From assembly GCF_025770735.1 (NCBI RefSeq), contig NZ_JAODPB010000002.1, positions 62,001-126,000 on the forward strand: a stretch of DNA of 64,000 bases. The letters are read 5' to 3'. Below, piece after piece: positions 9,368 through 18,739 of the stretch. Every line of letters begins with the position of its first letter. The first letter of the stretch is position 1. Source of the stretch: Shouchella tritolerans (lineage in GTDB: Bacteria > Bacillota > Bacilli > Bacillales > Bacillaceae_D). The notes under the pieces were generated by a model. That model was not told where the DNA came from. It searched no databases and saw only the letters and a list, made by a program, of their open reading frames with translations. The translations under genes were made by a program, and so were the position numbers.

Positions 9368-10104
9368 GCGTTCGATTCACCTGCCTTTCTTTCCTTTTCC
9401 TTGATCGCTTCTGTAATAAAATCAACCACTTCCTTGGTCATCGGATAAAACATAACACCGTTACTTTCCTCTTTTATTGCGTTCCAGGCATTGCCTAAAA
9501 ATTCGTCATCATGCCCAAACATTTCATAGGTTCCTTCCATCCAGCGTTCAGCAAGTTTTTGGGCGATCGGAGAGTCAGGTCGTTCATGGATGTTTTCCCG
9601 GATTTCATAAATAAGCGCTACCCACCGATCCAATTTTTGCTGATCCATATTAACAGACAGCATTTTTTCTTGCTGCTCCCGGCTCATATACCGATCGAGC
9701 ACTTTTATTGCTTCTCGTTCACCTTGCTGAAACATTTGCATAACGCCAAAAATTAGGGGCCAATTCACCTGTTTTTCAATCTGAATTGAATATAAAATCC
9801 CTTGCAATGAGCGTTGAAGATCATCCAGCCTTTTCTTTTCTTCATCAACCATTAACAGCTGCTCGGTAAGCGCTGTTTCCCACGATGGGGGAGGTTCCCT
9901 CAGAATAAACTGAATTTTTTCTAAGGAGAATCCTAAATACTTTAACGATAAAATTTGCTCCAAACGCATTACTTCTTGATCGCCATACAAACGGTGGCCG
10001 CCTTCAGTGGCGGCAGCAGGTTTCAGCAAGTCAATCTCGTCATAGTAGTCAAGTGTTCTAACTGTAACGCCTGTTTTTTTGGAAAGCTGGCCGATTGTGT
10101 ACAT
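9364..10104 (-). CDS. MerR-family transcriptional regulator
   Basis: 246 residues. The N-terminal MerR helix-turn-helix is clear (YTIGQLSKKTGVTVRTLDYYDEIDLLKP, residues 2-29, then GGHRLYGDQEVMRLEQI). It is followed by a dimerisation helix and a TipAS-like C-terminal domain (about 120-240) that usually binds antibiotics or other small ligands. As first gene of the ABC exporter operon it most likely senses the exporter's substrate and controls its own promoter. GGAGGCTAGTA lies before the ATG. Confidence 0.88.
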   Translation of the reverse strand: MYTIGQLSKKTGVTVRTLDYYDEIDLLKPAAATEGGHRLYGDQEVMRLEQILSLKYLGFSLEKIQFILREPPPSWETALTEQLLMVDEEKKRLDDLQRSLQGILYSIQIEKQVNWPLIFGVMQMFQQGEREAIKVLDRYMSREQQEKMLSVNMDQQKLDRWVALIYEIRENIHERPDSPIAQKLAERWMEGTYEMFGHDDEFLGNAWNAIKEESNGVMFYPMTKEVVDFITEAIKEKERKAGESNA

Positions 10105-10342
10105 TACTAGCCTCCTTCAAATCTAAGTGATTGGATTTATTATAAAACAGCACGTAACGTGGCGTTCAATCCCTAATTTTCATTTTGAATGACATACAGG
10201 ATTTATTTTTGTTAAGAACATAGGCAAAGTGTTAACCAAATTGCCGCTTGATCCAGTCGAAGGAAGTGTGGGGGTGAGCTTTTTTGTAGGAGAGGCTAAA
10301 TAGGCACTACGTACAGTAACTATGAACCTGTGCTAACGGATA

Positions 10343-10392
10343 AACGCTCATGTCATCAGTGGCGAGAGTGGACTACCAGTGACATGAGCGTT
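10343..10392. other. 13-bp perfect inverted repeat in a 345-bp gap
   Basis: AACGCTCATGTCA and TGACATGAGCGTT enclose a 24-nt loop. It sits between the merR promoter side and the 3' end of the arginase-like gene. It may end arginase transcription on the - strand, but no proper T-run follows. The remaining gap 10105-10450 has no supported gene. Confidence 0.5.
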
Positions 10393-10450
10393 CATCGTTT
10401 TGGAAGGGACTCTTTTTATACAGTCACATCAAAGCGTAAAATAGTAAAAC

Positions 10451-11308
10451 TTACTCATTTAATAGTGGGATTTCCCGAAGTAAGTTCTTTAAATTAATAG
10501 CATCCCACGGCATATGCTCCGTTATCCCTAATCCAACGACATTTGTTTCTTTAGATAGTTCTTTAATCAGACTCTGTAATTGCGGTATCTCCATCGTTCC
10601 TGCAGCGGAGAAATCATAAGGCGATTCAGGGTTAGCGAATAATAAAGATCGGAATGCTTTTGGGTCAAGGACATCTAAATCAATATGAATAGCAAGGTGC
10701 TTTATATTGCTTGATTTAATCCACTCTTTTAAAGGTTCAGTACTATTCAGTAATTCATTTGACCCAGCTGTTTTAATTTCTAGTCTTTGGACGATTTCTA
10801 AATCTTGTTCTGTAGGAGTATCTAAACCCGCTATAAAAACATTTTCAGGCTTTAGAGGGATTTTTACATGTTTTGCGAACTCTTCATCTCCTTCTCCCAA
10901 AAGATTTCCAAGCGGTAATGTATGCCCGTAGTCATACCCGACAATTCTACCCAAATCACTATGAGCATCAATCCAAATTAAGCCTAAATCCCCGCCGTAT
11001 CGTTCGTTTAAATAAGCAAATGGCGCTTGTTCGACTAAGCAGTCACCACCAAACATAACGATGCGATCTGGCTTATGAGCATCAATAATATGTTGAGCAG
11101 CTACTAATTGTTCAAGTAATTGTTTTCTCCCATACGTACCATTCTCGTTTACAAGAGGGGTTCCATCATAAGCATGAACAGGCACACGAATAAGAGGTTG
11201 ATCATTGTTTGGGGCAAGCCAAGCAAGCAGTTCGGCTCCAAAAAAGTAGTTAGGATTGTTTCCCCCTTGCCATTGGGGCATTAATAGGCGTACTGTTTTT
11301 TGTGTCAT
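10451..11308 (-). CDS. Arginase/agmatinase-family protein (ureohydrolase-like)
   Basis: 285-residue protein with the ureohydrolase manganese-cluster motifs: FGGDCLVE (about residue 87), WIDAHSDLG (about 112) and HIDLDVLDPK (about 208). The usual first motif is GGDH with a metal-binding His; here that position is Cys, so the metal site or reaction may be altered. Arginase, agmatinase and formimidoylglutamase are all possible; the substrate is not assignable. The gene is divergent from an HxlR regulator with a palindromic site between them, suggesting that regulator controls it. GGAGAGAAAAACG precedes the ATG. Confidence 0.75.
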   Translation of the reverse strand: MTQKTVRLLMPQWQGGNNPNYFFGAELLAWLAPNNDQPLIRVPVHAYDGTPLVNENGTYGRKQLLEQLVAAQHIIDAHKPDRIVMFGGDCLVEQAPFAYLNERYGGDLGLIWIDAHSDLGRIVGYDYGHTLPLGNLLGEGDEEFAKHVKIPLKPENVFIAGLDTPTEQDLEIVQRLEIKTAGSNELLNSTEPLKEWIKSSNIKHLAIHIDLDVLDPKAFRSLLFANPESPYDFSAAGTMEIPQLQSLIKELSKETNVVGLGITEHMPWDAINLKNLLREIPLLNE

Positions 11309-11366
11309 CGTTTTTCTCTCCTTTACTTCAAAGTAAGGTTAGTATAAACTGGGCACAAATAAAAAA

Positions 11367-11395
11367 GTAGTACGCACTATTTTGATAGGTACTAC
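11367..11395. promoter_or_regulatory. Palindromic operator candidate between arginase-like and HxlR genes
   Basis: GTAGTAC and GTACTAC, seven perfect bases each, are separated by 15 bp in a 108-bp divergent promoter region. This spacing (two DNA turns between half-site centres) suits the dimeric HxlR-type regulator encoded beside it. Confidence 0.55.
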
Positions 11396-11416
11396 CCGAA
11401 AGGATAGTGTAAATTT

Positions 11417-11758
11417 ATGAGTATGGCTGAATACAAAGGCAAAGTGAAACATATTCAAGATACGCCTTTTGGTTATACATTGTCTGTTATTGGCGGCAAA
11501 TGGAAAATGGTTATTATTTACCTTCTGGCAGAAAACGAAACGGTTCGCTTTAATGAATTGAAAAGACAAATAGGAACAATTACTTATAAAACATTAAGTT
11601 CACAACTGAAAGAATTGGAAGCTGATGGTATGGTGAAACGGAAAGAGTATCCGCAAATCCCTCCTAAAGTCGAGTACAGTCTCACTGAAAAAGCAGAGAC
11701 ATTATTACCTGTTTTGGAGGAATTATGTGAATGGGGAGTCGCTAACCAAAAAAATTAA
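11417..11758 (+). CDS. HxlR-family transcriptional regulator
   Basis: 113-residue winged-helix protein of the HxlR/MarR-like group. The family signature is plain: TPFGYTLSVIGGKWKMVIIY (about residues 17-36), RFNELKRQIGTITYKTLSSQ (about 47-66) and ELEADGMVKRKEYPQIPPKVEYSLT (wing). The ligand sensed is unknown, often quinones or aldehydes in this family. It is divergent from the arginase-like gene and is the natural candidate to bind the dyad at 11367-11395. No typical cysteine is visible near the N-terminus for redox sensing of the HypR/YodB type. Confidence 0.88.
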   Translation: MSMAEYKGKVKHIQDTPFGYTLSVIGGKWKMVIIYLLAENETVRFNELKRQIGTITYKTLSSQLKELEADGMVKRKEYPQIPPKVEYSLTEKAETLLPVLEELCEWGVANQKN

Positions 11759-11963
11759 GTCGAGTTTTTCTCTTTTTTAACTCACGATTGCACGCCTTTT
11801 CCAAGTCCGTAAGGTTCAGTTTTTCGAGGATAGATAGGGGAGGGGAGCACAGTGGATTGCACGTGCCGTTCAGCCCCGTATGATGCATAACTCGTCGTGA
11901 AATGGTTCGTATCACTGCAAATAAACAGCTGATAAAATACATTATCAATAAACTGTAATCATC

Positions 11964-12587
11964 CTAAGTGGTTTGCTTATTTTTCACATGTCTTAAAGAA
12001 ACCATATGTTGAATACCGCTTTTTTTAGCTGCAGAGGTGGAAAGCTGTTTTCGTTTGTATTCTTCAAAGCCCAGCTTGCGATACAATTTCATGGCAGGCA
12101 AGTTGGTATCGGCTACTTCCTCTATCATGTATTGCTCAAACGGTGTCATTTCCATAATGGTATGGAGAAGGTGAGAAGCTGCCCCCTGGCTTCTGAATTT
12201 AAGAGCGGTGCCAACAAATTCAATCGATCCGGTGTTAGACGGAGGATGTTCAAAAGGTTTTTCAAACGCCCGTTTTAAAATGATCCCTGCTAACACTCCT
12301 TTATAAAGGCCCAGGAATTTCCTTAGCTGTTTTCTGTCCAACTGTAACGATAAGGTATGGCAGTCAGTACATGCGGCCATAGCTGCAATTTCCTGCCCAG
12401 ATACAGCTACATAAAACTGATCCATTTTGAACATATGAGCAAAAGCGTTGGCAATTACTTTTTTGTCATTGGAGAAATAATCGAGCCATTGGCTGAATCC
12501 ATCGGCAAATATATGGGCCATTTGATTTCTTGCATCATGGGGCATTTGATCTGCTCTAACTACTTCGAATGGCGGGCGAATGTTCAT
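11964..12587 (-). CDS. GNAT-family N-acetyltransferase
   Basis: 207 residues with the GNAT core: FYVAVSGQEIAAMAACTD (strand beta2-3), the acetyl-CoA loop region SIEFVGTALKFRSQGAASHLLH (about 125-147, Q/RxxGxG/A-like RSQGAA) and the C-terminal TNLPAMKLYRKLGFEEY signature. The acceptor substrate is unknown. The start at 12587 is supported by AAGGAG 10 nt upstream. Its ATG follows the TAG of the TetR gene by 1 bp, so the two are translationally coupled. Confidence 0.82.
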   Translation of the reverse strand: MNIRPPFEVVRADQMPHDARNQMAHIFADGFSQWLDYFSNDKKVIANAFAHMFKMDQFYVAVSGQEIAAMAACTDCHTLSLQLDRKQLRKFLGLYKGVLAGIILKRAFEKPFEHPPSNTGSIEFVGTALKFRSQGAASHLLHTIMEMTPFEQYMIEEVADTNLPAMKLYRKLGFEEYKRKQLSTSAAKKSGIQHMVSLRHVKNKQTT

Positions 12588-12588
12588 G

Positions 12589-13197
12589 CTATTTTTCTCC
12601 TTCCTTAGAAAGTCCAGCAATAATGATTTGTACAGAAGGCATTATAAATCGTTCTTTTAATGTCATTTTCATAATGGCCAGTCCCTGTATAGTTGAAAAA
12701 AAGTGCATCGCCATTTCATCCGGTGGTCCTTCCTTAAATTCATTTTTTTCCTGTCCTCTTTTGATTAAATCAGCTGTCGCCTCCAGCATTTGTTGATTCA
12801 GTCCCACGATTTCATGATGTTTCTGGCTGGCACCTCCTGAGAAGAAGGACTGTGTCATCAGAACCATCAAGTTGGCAAGGTCGTCACTTGTGGACAAATC
12901 GCTATATATTTCTTTTACAAATTGCTCAAGTTGTTTTTTAGGTGAATCCCCCGTGCGGAATGAATCAACTACTGCTTGCAGCCCGGCCATGGCGAAATCC
13001 ACTAACTCATGGAAAAGGACTTCTTTGTTTTTATAATGTCGGTATAACAAGCCAATGCTGATACCCGCTACATCGGCAATTTGCTGCACATTCGTTGAGC
13101 CATAACCTTGATGAACAAACAGGTGCATGGCGGCAGATTGAATTTTATCACGAGTTGCGCTACGCATTTTTTCGAATTGTTTTTTGGTACGGGGCAT
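12589..13197 (-). CDS. TetR-family transcriptional regulator
   Basis: 202 residues. The N-terminal TetR DNA-binding domain is clear: TRDKIQSAAMHLFVHQGYGSTNVQQIADVAGISIGLLYRHYKNKEVLFHEL (about residues 13-63). The C-terminal half is a helical ligand pocket typical of the family. ATG at 13197 is preferred over an upstream in-frame ATG at 13242 because GAGGAGGC lies 10 nt before it and the domain starts immediately after. First gene of a two-gene unit with the acetyltransferase. Confidence 0.87.
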   Translation of the reverse strand: MPRTKKQFEKMRSATRDKIQSAAMHLFVHQGYGSTNVQQIADVAGISIGLLYRHYKNKEVLFHELVDFAMAGLQAVVDSFRTGDSPKKQLEQFVKEIYSDLSTSDDLANLMVLMTQSFFSGGASQKHHEIVGLNQQMLEATADLIKRGQEKNEFKEGPPDEMAMHFFSTIQGLAIMKMTLKERFIMPSVQIIIAGLSKEGEK

Positions 13198-13329
13198 AGC
13201 TGTAGTTGCCTCCTCATTTTTTATGAGTGAAATTTTACTCATTAATTATAAAACGAAAAGACGATAGAAGGCAAGCAAGTAAAAAACATGGAAGAGGTTA
13301 CGCTCTGTTCCCAAAATGTCTTGACTTTG

Positions 13330-13770
13330 AGCGCACGCCGGTTCCAGTACGACAGCGCTAATCGGACCTTTCGGATCAAGACGACCGTCATACGGCTAAT
13401 TACGCGGTTTTTCGATGCTGATAACCGGATGTGTACTGTACATTCGGCGGTTTGATCCTGGTGTCTTGTTGAACGATATCGTGATCGTGTCTAAGAGGTA
13501 TATCTGTTCGACTCCTCGATTGAAGAGAACGTTTGGCTTGCGCGCTAAGACGCTTCGAGCGAGGAGCTTAACGAAGCCGGGCACGCGACCGTTGCAGAAC
13601 AGTAATCGTCATTGCTCACAGACCAGTCACGCTTGCGGCAGCGGATCAAGCCGTCGCTTTTGAGGCTGGGCGGGTGGAAGAGATTGGATTTTCAGCAGAG
13701 TTTCGTGCTTCAGATGGAATGTTTGCCAAGCTATACGGTCGAGCGGGCCCACAGCTGGCATGTGCCGAAC
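13330..13770 (+). pseudogene. ABC exporter (permease/ATPase fusion) 3' remnant
   Basis: Pieces of an ABC exporter ATPase domain survive in shifting frames: LFDSSIEENVWLA (D-loop-side region after the Q-loop, about 13507-13545), then ASSEELNEAGHATVAEQ, VIAHRPVTLAAADQAV (H-loop region, about 13605-13655), FEAGRVEEIG and ASDGMFAKLYG (the common C-terminal end, about 13700-13740). Walker A and the signature are gone. Stop codons and frameshifts show full decay. GC-rich compared with its surroundings. Confidence 0.7.
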
Positions 13771-14167
13771 GGGAAAATTCCTGACGCGTTCGACATTATT
13801 ATGGAGAATGAGCTTTTCGAAAAGCAAATTGATTAGGCTTTAGTCCAGGAAGAAGGTTAAAAGGACGGTTAATCGAATAGTTGCCTTCCAAATCGTTCGG
13901 TGTTAAAAATAAACTGAAGGTCATTTTTGCTGGTGTAAAAATATGGGAATTCGATCGTTAGTAGGTGTTTATGACGATTAAGATAAAATGGCAGAACCGG
14001 GGTGACCATTTGTACGGTATCGTTCCGGTAAAACATCGAATGCAAGGGGATAAACCGCGATGCTACGCAAAATAACGGCAATTGCAACCCCAAACTGACA
14101 CCTTTGCAACCATAAGTAGGTGGCCGTAAAGGAGCGACTTGTTTACGATAAGGTTGAGGTGAAGAGA
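13771..14167. other. Unassigned stretch, probably decayed
   Basis: About 400 bp with no supported gene. A long - strand reading frame over 13869-14459 overlaps the XRE gene antisense, has no ribosome binding site and no recognisable domain, and is treated as spurious. Confidence 0.4.
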
Positions 14168-15085
14168 ATGGAATTTTATCGAAAATTAAAAAAATTGAGA
14201 GCGCAAAAAGGATGGTCCCAAGAAGAATTTGCCGAGAAGCTTCAAGTCTCCAGACAAGCGGTAAGTAAATGGGAGAACGGTCAAGGTTATCCGGAAACAG
14301 AAAAGCTCGTGAAGATGAGCAGGTTATTCCAGGTTTCACTCGATTACTTATTAAAAGAGGAAGATCAGCCCCTTGGGGAACAAGGGACGACTGAGGAAGG
14401 CTACTATGCCAGTCAGGAAGTTGTGGAAGCCTATCTTTTAAATAAGAAGCAGGGTGCAAAAAAAATCGCAGCTGGAGTGGCTGTTCTTATCGCCTCGATC
14501 GTATTGCCTATGTTTTTTCAAGAAGCTTTTGGCTATGTGTTGTTTATGATGGTTGTTGCTGTTGGAGTGGCCATCTTAGTGTGGCAAGGCTTAAGCGTAA
14601 AAGCGTACAAGGAACTTGAAACACAACCATTAGTTTTTGATGATTCGTTTATTCAAGATTTTAGACAGAAAAGCTTGGCCAACCGTAAAAGGTATGGAAT
14701 ATTAATCGTTACCGGAATTGTAATCATTATATTAAGTTTTGGGATCCCTTTTTTGACTAACGACACAGATCATACAGACAGAGATCCCCTCTTAGCCCTA
14801 ATGCCGCTGACATGGGCATTTGCAGTGTACTTGTTCATTATTGCAGGGTCGGCAATGGAATGCGAACGATTGGTTACTAACAATGAAGAATATGTAAAGG
14901 AATATGAGAAATATGAGCAATTGAGCAAACATGGCTGGATTCATGCGGTAATTTGGCCCTTGGCGACTGTTATTTTTCTGGCAATCGGTTTTATTTGGAA
15001 TGCTTGGCATCCTGGGTGGTTAGTGTTTCTGGTTGCCGCCGTTTTTACAATCGCTTATACGGCCTGGAAAAATAGCAGGGATTAG
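14168..15085 (+). CDS. XRE-family regulator with membrane domain
   Basis: 305 residues. An N-terminal Cro/CI helix-turn-helix (RKLKKLRAQKGWSQEEFAEK, then LQVSRQAVSKWENGQGYPE, residues about 4-45) is followed by a charged linker and about five hydrophobic segments: roughly residues 100-155 (two), 177-205, 215-235 and 255-295. This architecture, a DNA-binding head anchored in the membrane, is common in Firmicutes and suggests sensing of membrane or envelope signals; that is inference. ATG 14168 is preferred over an upstream ATG at 14120 because GAGGTG lies 6 nt before it and the domain starts at once. No partner gene is obvious. Confidence 0.8.
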   Translation: MEFYRKLKKLRAQKGWSQEEFAEKLQVSRQAVSKWENGQGYPETEKLVKMSRLFQVSLDYLLKEEDQPLGEQGTTEEGYYASQEVVEAYLLNKKQGAKKIAAGVAVLIASIVLPMFFQEAFGYVLFMMVVAVGVAILVWQGLSVKAYKELETQPLVFDDSFIQDFRQKSLANRKRYGILIVTGIVIIILSFGIPFLTNDTDHTDRDPLLALMPLTWAFAVYLFIIAGSAMECERLVTNNEEYVKEYEKYEQLSKHGWIHAVIWPLATVIFLAIGFIWNAWHPGWLVFLVAAVFTIAYTAWKNSRD

Positions 15086-15165
15086 TCTCAAGCGGACAGA
15101 CTCCCTTGCTCGATGTGTCCGGATCATAAAACCTGCAGCCCCTCTGTCCACAGAGGGGCTGGCTT

Positions 15166-15685
<520 letters not shown>

Positions 15686-15689
15686 GTGA

Positions 15690-16107
15690 CGTCCACAATT
15701 TGTAGTCTTTTGTACTTCTCGATTGCGTATCTTAGAGTCGTTCGTGGCATGGTGCGGGCGCGCTTATCCAGGAAAGACTTCAGCTTATCTTCGTCTTTTT
15801 TGACGGCTTCGCGAATAAAAACTGCGACAGCTTTATTGATTCATTAGTTTCTTTTTCTTAGCCTGAAAATCCATGACACTGACGGCGCCCATTCTCACTT
15901 CATAATAATCGCTCTTCAGAAGTCGTTCGACTTCCGTTAAGGCATTTCCGTAAATTGCTTGGCAATTTGGAAGACTGTGCGCATGTTGAGACCTAGGCAC
16001 TTTGTGTTTTCATCTGAGTCTTTAAACATTTTTTAATTTTTGTTACCTGCTTCATTTTGGTGCTGCTGTAATTCATGTATAAAGCGTTCAGCGGTAAGAG
16101 TACTCAT
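15690..16107 (-). pseudogene. Decayed AlkD-like DNA alkylation repair gene
   Basis: A shortened, frameshifted copy of the gene at 21091-21807. Its start (ATG 16107, MSTLTAERFIHELQQHQNEAGNKN) matches the intact MSNLTAKRFIDELQLHQNEADKEK, and further matching blocks follow: the segment around NMRTVFQIAKQF-YGNALTEVERLL (15935-16005), VRMGAVSVMDFQAKKKK (15850-15900) and the C-terminal TLRYAIEKY end (15695-15760). A large internal part (the NWDFVDRAAPSVVG region) is deleted and stops are present. Together with the serS fragment it forms a relic of a duplicated serS-alkD segment. Confidence 0.9.
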
Positions 16108-16199
16108 GTTTTCAAAACGCCTTTCGATTGGTGGAATAATCGTATAGCAAACTAAGAATTCCATATTTCTATTGTGTTGCTGAAATCTCGAATTACTCT

Positions 16200-16559
16200 T
16201 TAAAATAAATGCGAACAACGATCCATCAACTGCTGCTTGATTTGCTCAGGTTGATGTGTTTCCACAACAATACGCTCGTACAAAGACGAGGGATCCAATT
16301 CGAGGATTATAGTCGAATGTCGTTTCGAGTAAGCCATAAATGTCCGCTTTCCGTTATGAAAAAAGCGTCCTGTTCGGTAAAAGGGTAGTGAGACACCTCC
16401 AGTTGGTAATGCCGTAACGCGTTCATGGAAAGACCCAGCCTGCACAGATTTAATCGCACTATAAGGAATCGTCAATTGTCGCTTAAAACCTGTAATGGCT
16501 GCTAGCCCTGAAAACGTCAAGACAACTTTAGTAGGGTCAAACTGAAATTCAATATTCAT
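16200..16559 (-). CDS. Small PH-like/uncharacterised protein
   Basis: 119 residues without signal peptide. It reads as a mostly beta structure: FDPTKVVLTFSGLAAITGF, LTIPYSAIKSVQAG, then GKRTFMAYSKRHSTIILELDP and a C-terminal helix. This pattern (YSAIKSV; RxFLAY) resembles bacterial PH-domain-like proteins, but I cannot name the family with confidence. It overlaps the HTH regulator upstream by 11 bp, so the two are cotranscribed and probably work together. Confidence 0.6.
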   Translation of the reverse strand: MNIEFQFDPTKVVLTFSGLAAITGFKRQLTIPYSAIKSVQAGSFHERVTALPTGGVSLPFYRTGRFFHNGKRTFMAYSKRHSTIILELDPSSLYERIVVETHQPEQIKQQLMDRCSHLF

Positions 16560-17112
16560 CGTTACTCTCCTTTACTTGTTGGTTTTGAAGTAGGGGAATC
16601 ATCATAGAAGCAAATAGACGCGTTTTTCTCTCAGGTGTTGGCTTGTTTGCCGCAACCTGCTCCAGCAGTTCATTAATACCAGAAACAAATGACGCGAATT
16701 CTTCATCCGACATATGGAGCGGCGCATTCCAGTAGCCGAAGCCATCCGTCTCATAGTGCTCCGCCGATGTTTTACTCAGATAAGTGGTTGCTTGTTGCAG
16801 AAGATTGGCATGGAAGATGGAGAAGTATCGCATATGCTCCTCTTGAGAAGCGGAGTATGCTTCGCTTCCCGAAATGGACAAGTTTTCTTTTACAGCTGCA
16901 TAGACGCGTTCTTCTTGACCGTGTATCTTGTTAATCTGGACGACTTCAATTAATTGAGCTTCCAACATCAGCTTCATATGGCGGTACAGGGTCGCTTGCG
17001 GCACGTCTCCAAGTGCTTCAGCCAATTGTAAAATCGTCTGAGATTCTTCCATAAGCAACTGCTGAATTATTCGCATGCGTACGGGATGAAGTAGTAAATC
17101 GGCTTTTTTCAT
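16549..17112 (-). CDS. Winged-helix (ArsR-like, HTH_20 type) regulator
   Basis: 187 residues. The N-terminal ArsR-type winged helix is clear: LLLHPVRMRIIQQLLMEESQTILQLAEALGDVPQATLYRHMKLMLEAQLIEV (residues 5-56), and then a C-terminal helical domain of about 110 residues as in the YfiR/YcgE-like Firmicute regulators. The start at 17112 is preceded by AGAGGTTACC. It is divergent from the alpha/beta hydrolase gene, with a 36-bp palindrome between them that is the probable operator. The partner protein at 16200-16559 overlaps its end. Confidence 0.82.
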   Translation of the reverse strand: MKKADLLLHPVRMRIIQQLLMEESQTILQLAEALGDVPQATLYRHMKLMLEAQLIEVVQINKIHGQEERVYAAVKENLSISGSEAYSASQEEHMRYFSIFHANLLQQATTYLSKTSAEHYETDGFGYWNAPLHMSDEEFASFVSGINELLEQVAANKPTPERKTRLFASMMIPLLQNQQVKESNDEY

Positions 17113-17142
17113 AGGTAACCTCTCGTATTTATAAATAACAGC

Positions 17143-17182
17143 TTGACATGTTATTACTATTTTATAAAATGATAATAGCATG
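17143..17182 (+). promoter_or_regulatory. Promoter overlapped by a 36-bp near-perfect palindrome
   Basis: TTGACA (17143-17148) and TAAAAT (17165-17170) form a good sigma-A promoter with 16-bp spacing pointing to the hydrolase gene. A palindrome spanning 17147-17182 (outer arms CATGTTATTA / TAATAGCATG, inner TTTTA/TAAAA, about 16 of 18 pairs) covers the whole spacer and -10. It is well placed for repression by the divergently encoded winged-helix regulator. Confidence 0.7.
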
Positions 17183-17232
17183 ACGAAACTTTTATTGCAA
17201 GAATTTCATTCATACGAATGAACGGATATTAA

Positions 17233-18252
17233 ATGAAAGTAGGGATGATTATCATTTTAGAAGAAAAGAAAAAATGGATGGAGAAACGATGGTTCCAACT
17301 CGTGCTCATTATGATATTGGTAGTTGTATTAGGAAGCGCGGGTTTCATCTACCAACATCAGAGCTTGAAGGCCGATGCGATCCAAAATCCGCCAGTAGGC
17401 AAAATGGTTGATCTTGATGGGCAACAGATGCATGTATACACACAAGGTGAAGGAGATATTACAATTGTCCTGGCTTCGGGGCATGGCACAGAAAATCCAT
17501 ATGTAGATTTCTATCCACTGCATGAGAAGCTCTCCAAACAAGCCAGAGTGGTCGTTTATGATCGATTTGGTTATGGCTGGAGTGATCAAACATCGGTTTT
17601 AAGGGATATTGATACTATTACGGGAGAATTGTCCACCTCCCTGCGTGAAAGTGGAGAGAAGGGGCCTTATCTGTTCGTAGCCCACTCAATTGCATCTCTT
17701 GAGGCTATTCGCTTTGCACAAACGTATCCAGATGAAGTCGCAGGTATTGTTTTGCTTGATGCAGGCAATCCGATATTTTATAAGACCTATCATACACCTT
17801 CCAAAGCAACGCAGAAGTTTATGCAATTGTTGAAAACTAGTGGAACTCTGCGTGTTTTGTCCCACGTTCCATCTGTTGTAGAAGCCTTACTAGAGCCAGA
17901 AGAGGGATATGGGCAAGATATTCCTGAGTCACTTAAAGAGATGCAGCTAGCGACGCTATTAAAAAATTTTTCAAATGACACAGTCATTGACGAAATGCTG
18001 CATCTGCAGTCAAATGCCAAAAAAGTGGTCGATGGCGGTCATCTTGGCGATCTACCATTAATTTGGTTCACAGCGGGAAGCAGTCAGCAAGTGATCGAGG
18101 GGTGGTCGGAGTCTCAGGAAGAATTGGCAGAATGGTCTACAAACCATAAACAAATTATTTTAGACAATGCGGGACATTATGTGCATCATCATGAGCCAGA
18201 GCTTATTATTGAGGAAATTTCAAGTTTAGCAGAGCTTTTGCGTCAAAATTGA
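17233..18252 (+). CDS. Membrane-anchored alpha/beta hydrolase
   Basis: 339 residues. An N-terminal uncleaved membrane anchor (about residues 21-41, LVLIMILVVVLGSAGFIY) is followed by an extracytoplasmic alpha/beta hydrolase domain: VYTQGEGDITIVLASGHGT (oxyanion loop), VVVYDRFGYGWSD, nucleophile elbow VAHSIASLEAIR (Ser about 157, with Ala-His-Ser-Ile-Ala in place of the usual GHSxG), acid in LLDAGNP or a later loop, and catalytic His in DNAGHYVHHHEPE (about 316). The substrate is unknown. It is divergent from an HTH regulator and sits behind a palindromic operator. The chosen start may be a few codons too long, since ATG 17245 and ATG 17275 are alternatives. Confidence 0.82.
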   Translation: MKVGMIIILEEKKKWMEKRWFQLVLIMILVVVLGSAGFIYQHQSLKADAIQNPPVGKMVDLDGQQMHVYTQGEGDITIVLASGHGTENPYVDFYPLHEKLSKQARVVVYDRFGYGWSDQTSVLRDIDTITGELSTSLRESGEKGPYLFVAHSIASLEAIRFAQTYPDEVAGIVLLDAGNPIFYKTYHTPSKATQKFMQLLKTSGTLRVLSHVPSVVEALLEPEEGYGQDIPESLKEMQLATLLKNFSNDTVIDEMLHLQSNAKKVVDGGHLGDLPLIWFTAGSSQQVIEGWSESQEELAEWSTNHKQIILDNAGHYVHHHEPELIIEEISSLAELLRQN

Positions 18253-18358
18253 ACTGGAACAATTCACATTTCAATATTTTGAATAAGAAAGATATACATA
18301 GTTGTACTACTTCTTATTTGATTACTTAAAAATCCTGTCTTTGTTCATTGGGTGGTAG

Positions 18359-18726
18359 GTGGAACGCATTCGTCTCGTGCTCAGAAATATAAAACCGCTC
18401 ATGGAACAGCTTGGATTGCGCCGCATGAAACGGCTTACCGAGCAATTTTCCGCAACGCAACTGATTCGAATTTTCTTGACGCATGAAGGCAATCTCGATA
18501 TGATTGCCCCGGTGCACTGGAAGATCTTCGAGGAAAACATGATGGAATCGTTAACAAATACGATGAAATATGCACAGACCAGCGTTGTGACAGTCCATAT
18601 TCAGGTGTTGAATACGATGATTAAATATATGATCTCCGATCACGGCAATGGTGAAAGGCAAGTAATTAAAGGAATGGGTATCATCGGGATGGAAGAGAGG
18701 GCTTCCACTGTCGGGGACGTAGCATA
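18359..18726 (+). pseudogene. Two-component sensor kinase, C-terminal fragment
   Basis: The frame reads MMESLTNTMKYAQTSVVTVHIQVLN (N-box of a HATPase_c domain) and then MISDHGNGERQVIKGMGIIGMEERASTVG (G1/G2 boxes), the end of a NarL/LiaS-type histidine kinase. The sensor and His-phosphorylation regions are missing and the last residues after the G2 box are lost at a stop. An antisense frame of similar length has no features. Next to it lies an ABC-2 permease relic, so this was probably a kinase/ABC-transporter locus like the intact one at 23.5-28.7 kb. Confidence 0.75.
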
Positions 18727-18739
18727 AGGCGAGGAGGAT

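Noticed and set aside
13869-14459. 196-codon open frame on the - strand
   Set aside because: Antisense to the XRE gene start, no ribosome binding site, no recognisable domain and a composition unlike the neighbouring genes.
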